Assembly (NCBI RefSeq): GCF_963678635.1
Contig: NC_087062.1
Coordinates: forward strand, 73,501,345 to 73,565,344
Direction of reading: 5' to 3'
From: Symsagittifera roscoffensis
Lineage: Eukaryota > Xenacoelomorpha > Acoela > Convolutidae
DNA length: 64,000 bases
Under the pieces are notes generated by a model that saw nothing but the letters and a program-made list of their open reading frames with translations, was not told the origin of the DNA and ran no database searches. The translations under genes were made by a program, and so were the position numbers. Of this stretch, positions 58,176-64,000 are shown piece after piece (position 1 is the first letter of the stretch; the number at the start of each line of letters is the position of its first letter).

Positions 58176-60049
58176 CACAGAGGCGAAGTTGAGCTTCGCG
58201 CCACTTGCGATACCGAATTTGGCAATACACAACGCAATACACAAAGCCTCCGACTCGTAAAAAAATTGACAAAACGCCAAAAACAACACCCAAAAATTTG
58301 AAACTTTTGTTTCAAACTATTTTCTTGAAACAAAAAAACTATTTCAGGCAAACAGAAAAAAAATAAGGTCCAGCCAAGACTCGAACCACAGATCTTAGGG
58401 CACGAAGTCAACTGCGTCACCTCTAGGTAAATTGGGAAGTAGTTTTGAAATTGCTAAGGTTCACTAATAAAGCAACTTGCCTTCACATTTTCGTATAGAT
58501 TTGTAAGAAGTTGTTTATGGAACAAAAGTCTAGTTCACGATTACAAGACACTTGCTCTCGCGAGTGTAACTAGAAGTGACTCGCGTTGCCGTTGGACAAA
58601 GGAGTTTGCCTTTTGAGAAAAAAAAACTGAAAAAATCATCACGACCTATCACTTTGATCTTTTACACTAAAAAAGATAAAAGCGTGATATAAAAAAGCGA
58701 GTATATCCCCAGCTGAAGAATCAATATATTCAGACCAGTTTTTCTTGACAAGGGAGAAAGAATTCGTGCAATCCGAATTACGACTAATAAGGCTTCGATA
58801 TGACAACAAACTTAAACTCCTACAAGACCTCTTTGAGATACTCAAAATTGAGCAGAAAAAATCCAAACTACTCCATAGTTCCCTCATTTATTTCGTGAAG
58901 TGGTCGGTGCAATAATAGACGGTTGAATTGCAAGTAGCATGTAATGGTCCAATATTGGGCTCTTTTTCAAAATCAAAAATTTCAGCCACTTGTTGACTTT
59001 TATCCATAAAGAGAGGTAGGGTTTAACACGTCAAATTTAGCTGCACTCATTTAGCAAAAAAAGATAACTCATTCATTCTTGTAAAAAAAAGTTTTTGATG
59101 CTATACTTGAAATACACTGGCCGAGTTTCAATTAATCTTCACTCTTAATATGCCTAAGCAGTCAAAACTTCAAAAAAACCTCTAGAAATTGTGTTAAATC
59201 CTTACTGCTCAAAATGGTGATCCAACAAAAGTGCCAGGGTAGAGTTTGCTATGCAAGTAGCACAGACTTTAATAATCAATTCACAGAACGTCCCGGTTAC
59301 ATCAAAAAAGTCACGAAGCTGTTCTTGACAAAGCAAAAAAACAAACAGCTGCAAAAGGGAGCTTCAAATTAACCAAATACTAGAAAAACTTTGAAACTGA
59401 AAAATTAGTCGGTTACGGGATTTGAAAGTCAAAACTCCAGGCTATAAATCATTTGCCTTCCCCGGAGACTGATTCGCTTTGCTATCTTAATATTCTCTCA
59501 TAATAAACACCAGGCAGCAAGGAGTGCCATAAAATATGCCACTAATTTGCTCGCAAAACAGAACATGAGCAGCATAGATTCATGAGGAAATTACAAAAGT
59601 AAATAAGTATAATAACGCAGGCATTACTGTTGTAAAAAAATTTACGCAAACATAATCTGATTTTTTATAAGTTTTCTTTGGTTTCCTGCGGTAGTGGATT
59701 GGAAAAAACTTCAAGAATAAGAGTAATAGCTAAGCGATTTCAAATGTAGCCAACGGACTGTTGTAAAAGAGTCAATAAATGCAAGGAGATAGGAAAAAAA
59801 CTTTCGATTTTCAAAGAAAAATGCATAGCCTTCGAGCTCTTTGAGTTTCAAAAACAATTTTTGACTGATACTTTTCCGAAAAAAAATTAACCCATTTTCA
59901 CAACACTAACTAAGAAAATGTTTATTCGGCTGGTAAACCTAAATTTAAGTCTAATTTCGAGACTAGAAATTGTTCACATTTTTTCGTGCCTATTTCGTAA
60001 TTGAGCAGCGCCAATTGCCTTCCTTTTAGCCAATGACATTAAATTGCAG
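58176..60049. repeat. Family B repeat, long unit 2
   Basis: Begins cacagaggcgaagttgagct and repeats the body of unit 1. A minus-strand frame at 57974-58420 crosses the unit boundary and is not considered a gene. Confidence 0.7.
58363..58430 (-). repeat. tRNA-derived (SINE-like) segment
   Basis: On the minus strand GGTGACGCAGTTGAC resembles a pol III A-box, and GTGGTTCGAGTCTTGG 30 bases later matches a B-box (GGTTCGAGTC). Acceptor-stem pairing is poor, so it is a SINE head or relic, not a working tRNA. A more decayed copy lies near 56511-56580. Confidence 0.5.
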
Positions 60050-60394
60050 CACAGAGGCGAAGTTGAGCTTCGCGCCACTTGCGATACCCAATATAGCCAA
60101 CAGACAGTTGTAAAAGAGCCAATAAATGCAAGGAGATTGGTTAAAAAAAAATTGAAAGTTTCAAAGAAAAATGCATAGCCTTCGAGCTCTTTGAGTTTCA
60201 AAAACACTTTTTGACTGATACTTTTCCGAAAAAAAAACCCTTTTTGAGAACAATGTAACTAAAAAAATGTTTATTCGGCTGGTAAACCTAAATATAAGTC
60301 TAATTTCGAGACTAGAAATTGTTCGTTTTTTCGTGCCTTTCGTAATTGAGCAGCGTCAATTGCCTTCCTTTTAGCCAATGACATTACATTGCAA
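60050..60394. repeat. Family B repeat, short partial unit
   Basis: A 345-bp piece that repeats only the last part of the long units (the tagccaacagac...ttgcaa stretch) before the next family B left end. Confidence 0.65.
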
Positions 60395-63300
60395 CACAGA
60401 GGCGAAGTTGAACTTCGCGCCACTTGCGATACACAAAGCCACCGACTCGTAAAACAATTGACAACGCCAAAAACAACAACCGTAAAATTTAAACTTTTGT
60501 TTCAAACTCAAACTCTTTTTCATGAAAAACTGTGGCAAAACACAACATACAGTATTGAACTAGGTTCAAAAACTTCGAATTGCGCTTAACTTTGCGCAAC
60601 AATATATACAGTGGAAAAAAAACAGAAATAAAAAAAATTGGAAAATTAAGTTGAAAAAATTACTTGAAAAATTAACTTGAAAAAAATGGAAAAACTACAG
60701 CTGCAAAAACTTCAAAGTTGTATCTGGTGAAGTTCATGACTAGCCTTAGTTACAATAAGAAACTGTTCACCGAGCCGCAACACAGGCGACAATTTTTGGG
60801 TCGGAACCTGTTGAGCCGAAAACAGAACTGTTGTTCTAGCCGAAAACAGAACTGCGAAGTTTTTTAAGTTTTTACGACCCATCCATGATTAAGCAAATAA
60901 TCCTATACGAATGTTTTGCATCGAAACTACGCAAAATAACTTCACTAAGCCAAAATAATAAACTGTTCAAACATTTTTAAAAAAACAAAGCAAAAAATTA
61001 CACAAAATCAGACTTGGTAAAATTACAAATTACTGAACTTTCAGTTATAGTAAAAAAAACTGTTTCAATTGGAACAAAAACCATGCTTTAAAAAGTGAGC
61101 CAATAAAAACGCCACCAGATAAAAAAGAAGAGTTTAACAAAAACGGCCCATCCATGATTAAGCAAATAATCCTATACGAATTTCATGCATCGAAACTACG
61201 CAATATAACTTCACTAAGCCAAAATAATAAACTGTTCAAACATTTTTTAAAAAAATAAAGCAAAAAATTACGCAAAATCAGACTTGGTAAATTTACAAAA
61301 TACTTAACTTTCAGTTATAGTAAAAAAAGTGTTTCAATTGGAACAAAACCCATGCTTTAAAAAGTGTGCCAATAAAAACGCTACCAGATAAAAAAGAAGA
61401 GTTTAACAAAAACGGCACATCCTATACGAATGTTTTGCATCGAAACTACGCAATATAACTTCACTAAGCCAAAATAATAAACTGTTCAAACATTTTTAAA
61501 AAAATTAAGCAAAAAAATGAACCAATGAAAAGTGAGCCAATAAAAACGCTACCAGATAAAAAAAAGAAGAAGAGTTTAACAAAAACGGCCCATCCTATAC
61601 GAATGTTTTGCATCGAAACTACGCAATATAACTTCACTAAGCCAAAATAATAAACTGTTCAAACATTTTTTAAAAAAAAAAGCAAAAAAATTACGCAAAA
61701 TCAGACTTGGTAAATTAACAAATTTATGAACTTTCAGTTATAGTAAAAAAACTGTTTCAATTTACTAAGCCAAAATAATAAACTTAGTAGTAAAAAAAAC
61801 TGTTTCAATTCACTAAGCCAAACTTTCAGTTATAGTAAAAAAACTGTTTCAATTGGAACAAAACCCATGCTTTAAAAAGTGAGTCAATAAAAACGCTACC
61901 AGATGAAAAAGAAGAGTTTAACAAAAACGGCACATCCTATACGAATGTTTTGCATCAAAACTACGCAATATAACTTCACTAAGCCAAAATAAAAAACTGT
62001 TCAAACATTTTTAAAAAAATAAAGCAAAAAAAGTGAACTAATAAAAAGTGAGCCAATAAAAACGCTACCAGATAAAAAAAAAGAGGAGTTTAACAAAAAC
62101 GGCCCATCCTATACGAATGTTTTGCATCGAAACTACGCAATATAACTTCACTAAGCCAAAAAAAATAAACTGTTCAAACATTTTTTAAAAAATAAAGCAA
62201 AAAATTACGCAAAATCAGACTTCGTAAATTTACAAATTTATGAACTTTCAGTTATAGTAAAAAAAAACTATTTCAATTTACTATGCCAAAATAATAAACT
62301 AAGTAGTAAAAAAAACTGTTTGAATTCACAAAGCCAAACTTTCAGTTATAGTAAAAAAACTAACTGTTTCAATTGGAACAAAACCCATGCTTTAAAAAGT
62401 GAGCCAATAAAAACGCTACCAGATAAAAAAGAAGAGTTTAACAAAAACAGCACATCCTATACGAATGTTTTGCATCGAAACTACGCAATATAACTTCACT
62501 AAGCCAAAAAAATAAACTGTTCAAACATTTTTTCAAAAAAAAGCAAAAAATTACGCAAAATCAGACTTGGTAAATTTACAAATTTATGAACTTTCAGTTA
62601 TAGTAAAAAAACTGTTTCAATTTACTAAGCCAAAATAAAAAACTAAGTAGTAAAAAAAACTTTTTCAATTCACTAAGCCAACCTTTCAATTATAGTAAAA
62701 AAACTGTTTCAATTGGAACAAAACCCATGCTTTAAAAAGTGAGTCAATAAAAACGCTACCAGATGAAAAAGAAGAGTTTAACAAAAACGGCACATCCTAT
62801 ACGAATGGTTGCATCGAAACTACGCAATATAACTTCACTAAGCCAAAAAAACTGTTCAAACATTTAAAAAAAAATAAAGCGAAAAAAGTGAAGCACTAAA
62901 AAGTGAGCCAATAAAAACGCTACCAGATAAAAAAAAAGAAGAGTTTAACAAAAACGGCCCATCCTATACGAATGTTTTGCATCGAAACTACGCAATATAA
63001 CTTCACTAAGCCAAAAAAATAAACTGTTCAAACATTTTTAAAAAAATAAAGCAAAAAATTACGCAAATAATAAACTGTTCAAACATTTTTAAAAAAATAA
63101 AGCAAAAAAAGTGAACCAATAAAAAGTGAGCCAATAAAAACGCTACCAGATAAAAAAAAAGAAGAGTTTAACAAAAACGGCCCATCCTATACGAATGTTT
63201 TGCATCGAAACTACGCAATATAACTTCACTAAGCCAAAAAAATAAACTGTTCAAACATTTTTAAAAAAATAAAGCAAAAAATTACGCAAATAATAAACTG

Positions 63301-64000
63301 TTCAAACATTTTTAAAAAAATAAAGCCAAAAAAGTGAACCAATAAAAAGTGAGCCAATAAAAACGCTACCAGATAAAAAAAGAAGAGTTTAACAAAAACG
63401 GCCCATCCTATACGAATGTTTTGCATCGAAACTACGCAATATAACTTCACTAAGCCAAAAAAATAAACTTCAAACATTTTTTAAACAATAAAGCCAAAAA
63501 TTACGCAAAATCAGACTTGGTAAATTTACAAATTACTGAACTTTCAGTTATAGTAAAAAAACTGTTTCAATTTACTATGCCAAAATAATAAACTAAGTAG
63601 TAAAAAAAACTGTTTCAATTCACTAAGCCAAAATAATAAACTGTTCAAACATTTTTAAAAAAATAAATCAAAAAATTACGCAAAATCAGACTTGGTAAAT
63701 TTACAAATTACTGAACTTTCAGTTATAGTAAAAAAAAATGTTTCAATTGGAACAAAACCCATGCTTTAAAAAGTGAGCCAATAAAAACACTACCAGATAA
63801 AAAAAGAAGAGTTTAACAAAAACGGAAAATGAACCGACAGAAATTAACACAAAAACCACGAACAGAAAAATGGGAAAATGGGTTACAACCTGGACAGTCC
63901 TTACCTAATTACTTCATAAATGCTGGTAATTTTATTTGCATTTTAAAAACTTGAGCATATCAGAAGTGATATTTACCATTCCTACTACAAGGACCATTCT
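60395..64000. repeat. Family B repeat with internal satellite
   Basis: Begins cacagaggcgaagttgaact and ends at the window edge with cttgagcatatcagaagtg...ggaccattct, the same ends as the 364-bp copy at 21470-21833. Between them lies about 3 kb of tandem satellite (60860-63830). No coding capacity. Confidence 0.65.
60860..63830. repeat. Satellite array, about 11 core units
   Basis: The core cctatacgaatgttttgcat occurs near 60902, 61172, 61426, 61595, 61938, 62108, 62457, 62797, 62966, 63187 and 63410. Each is followed by cgcaatataacttcactaag and an A-rich tract. Spacing alternates between about 170-225 and about 250-350 bp, depending on whether a second block (acttggtaaatttacaaatt...cagttatagtaaaa) is present, so there is a two-block higher-order structure. 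AT content is very high. Confidence 0.85.

Noticed and set aside
57974-58420. Minus-strand 148-codon frame with similarity to frames at 21439-21666 and 59974-60207
   Set aside because: The similarity is nucleotide identity of the family B left end; the frames differ in length and are interrupted, so this is repeat sequence, not a gene family.
58363-58430. A tRNA gene on the minus strand
   Set aside because: The B-box is good but acceptor and T-stem pairing fail, so it is called a SINE-like relic.
60860-63830. Regular repeats suggesting a CRISPR-like array
   Set aside because: Units of 170-350 bp, no unique spacers, a eukaryotic context and no cas genes. It is satellite DNA.

Overview
The window is AT-rich DNA from an animal, probably an invertebrate. 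The evidence is a spliced homeobox gene with GT-AG introns, a spliced SERF-like gene, and several kinds of eukaryotic transposon (LTR, LINE, Tc1/mariner, MITE-like and SINE-like). No bacterial operon, rRNA or tRNA gene was seen. The phylum cannot be fixed from the sequence alone. Introns in the two recognised host genes are short (129 to 267 bp).

Layout. 1-2334: no gene recognised. 2335-19964: one very large Ty3/gypsy-type LTR retroelement on the + strand, 17.6 kb with 410-bp LTRs about 97% alike. It carries gag, protease, RT-RNase H and integrase, then about 7 kb of extra reading frames: membrane segments, a signal-peptide-led envelope-like protein and an unrecognised accessory protein. All frames are broken by stops and shifts. 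19965-22266: dispersed repeats. 22053-35855: a second, different Ty3/gypsy element on the - strand. A 6,506-bp piece of it plus left flank is duplicated in tandem almost without change, so three LTRs are present. 35856-40920: a minisatellite, repeats and weak gene-like fragments.

40924-42421 (-): a three-exon PRD-class homeobox gene encoding about 330 residues, the best-supported host gene. 42422-45303: little recognised. 45304-46872: a MITE-like element split by a Tc1/mariner element with intact inverted ends and TA duplications. 48199-about 54180 (+): a LINE with ORF1 and an endonuclease-RT ORF2, with a 1,869-bp tandem duplication inside ORF2. 54473-54780 (-): two exons of a SERF-like gene just downstream. 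55031-55712: a small inverted-repeat element and one copy of a dispersed repeat. 56172-64000: tandem copies of a repeat whose left end is a hairpin; the last copy contains 3 kb of satellite.

Most of the sequence is therefore mobile and repetitive, with two recognisable host genes among it. The features most worth following are the extra genes of the 17.6-kb retroelement, the repeat family that appears both with and without an internal satellite, and the near-perfect large tandem duplications, which could be recent events or assembly errors.
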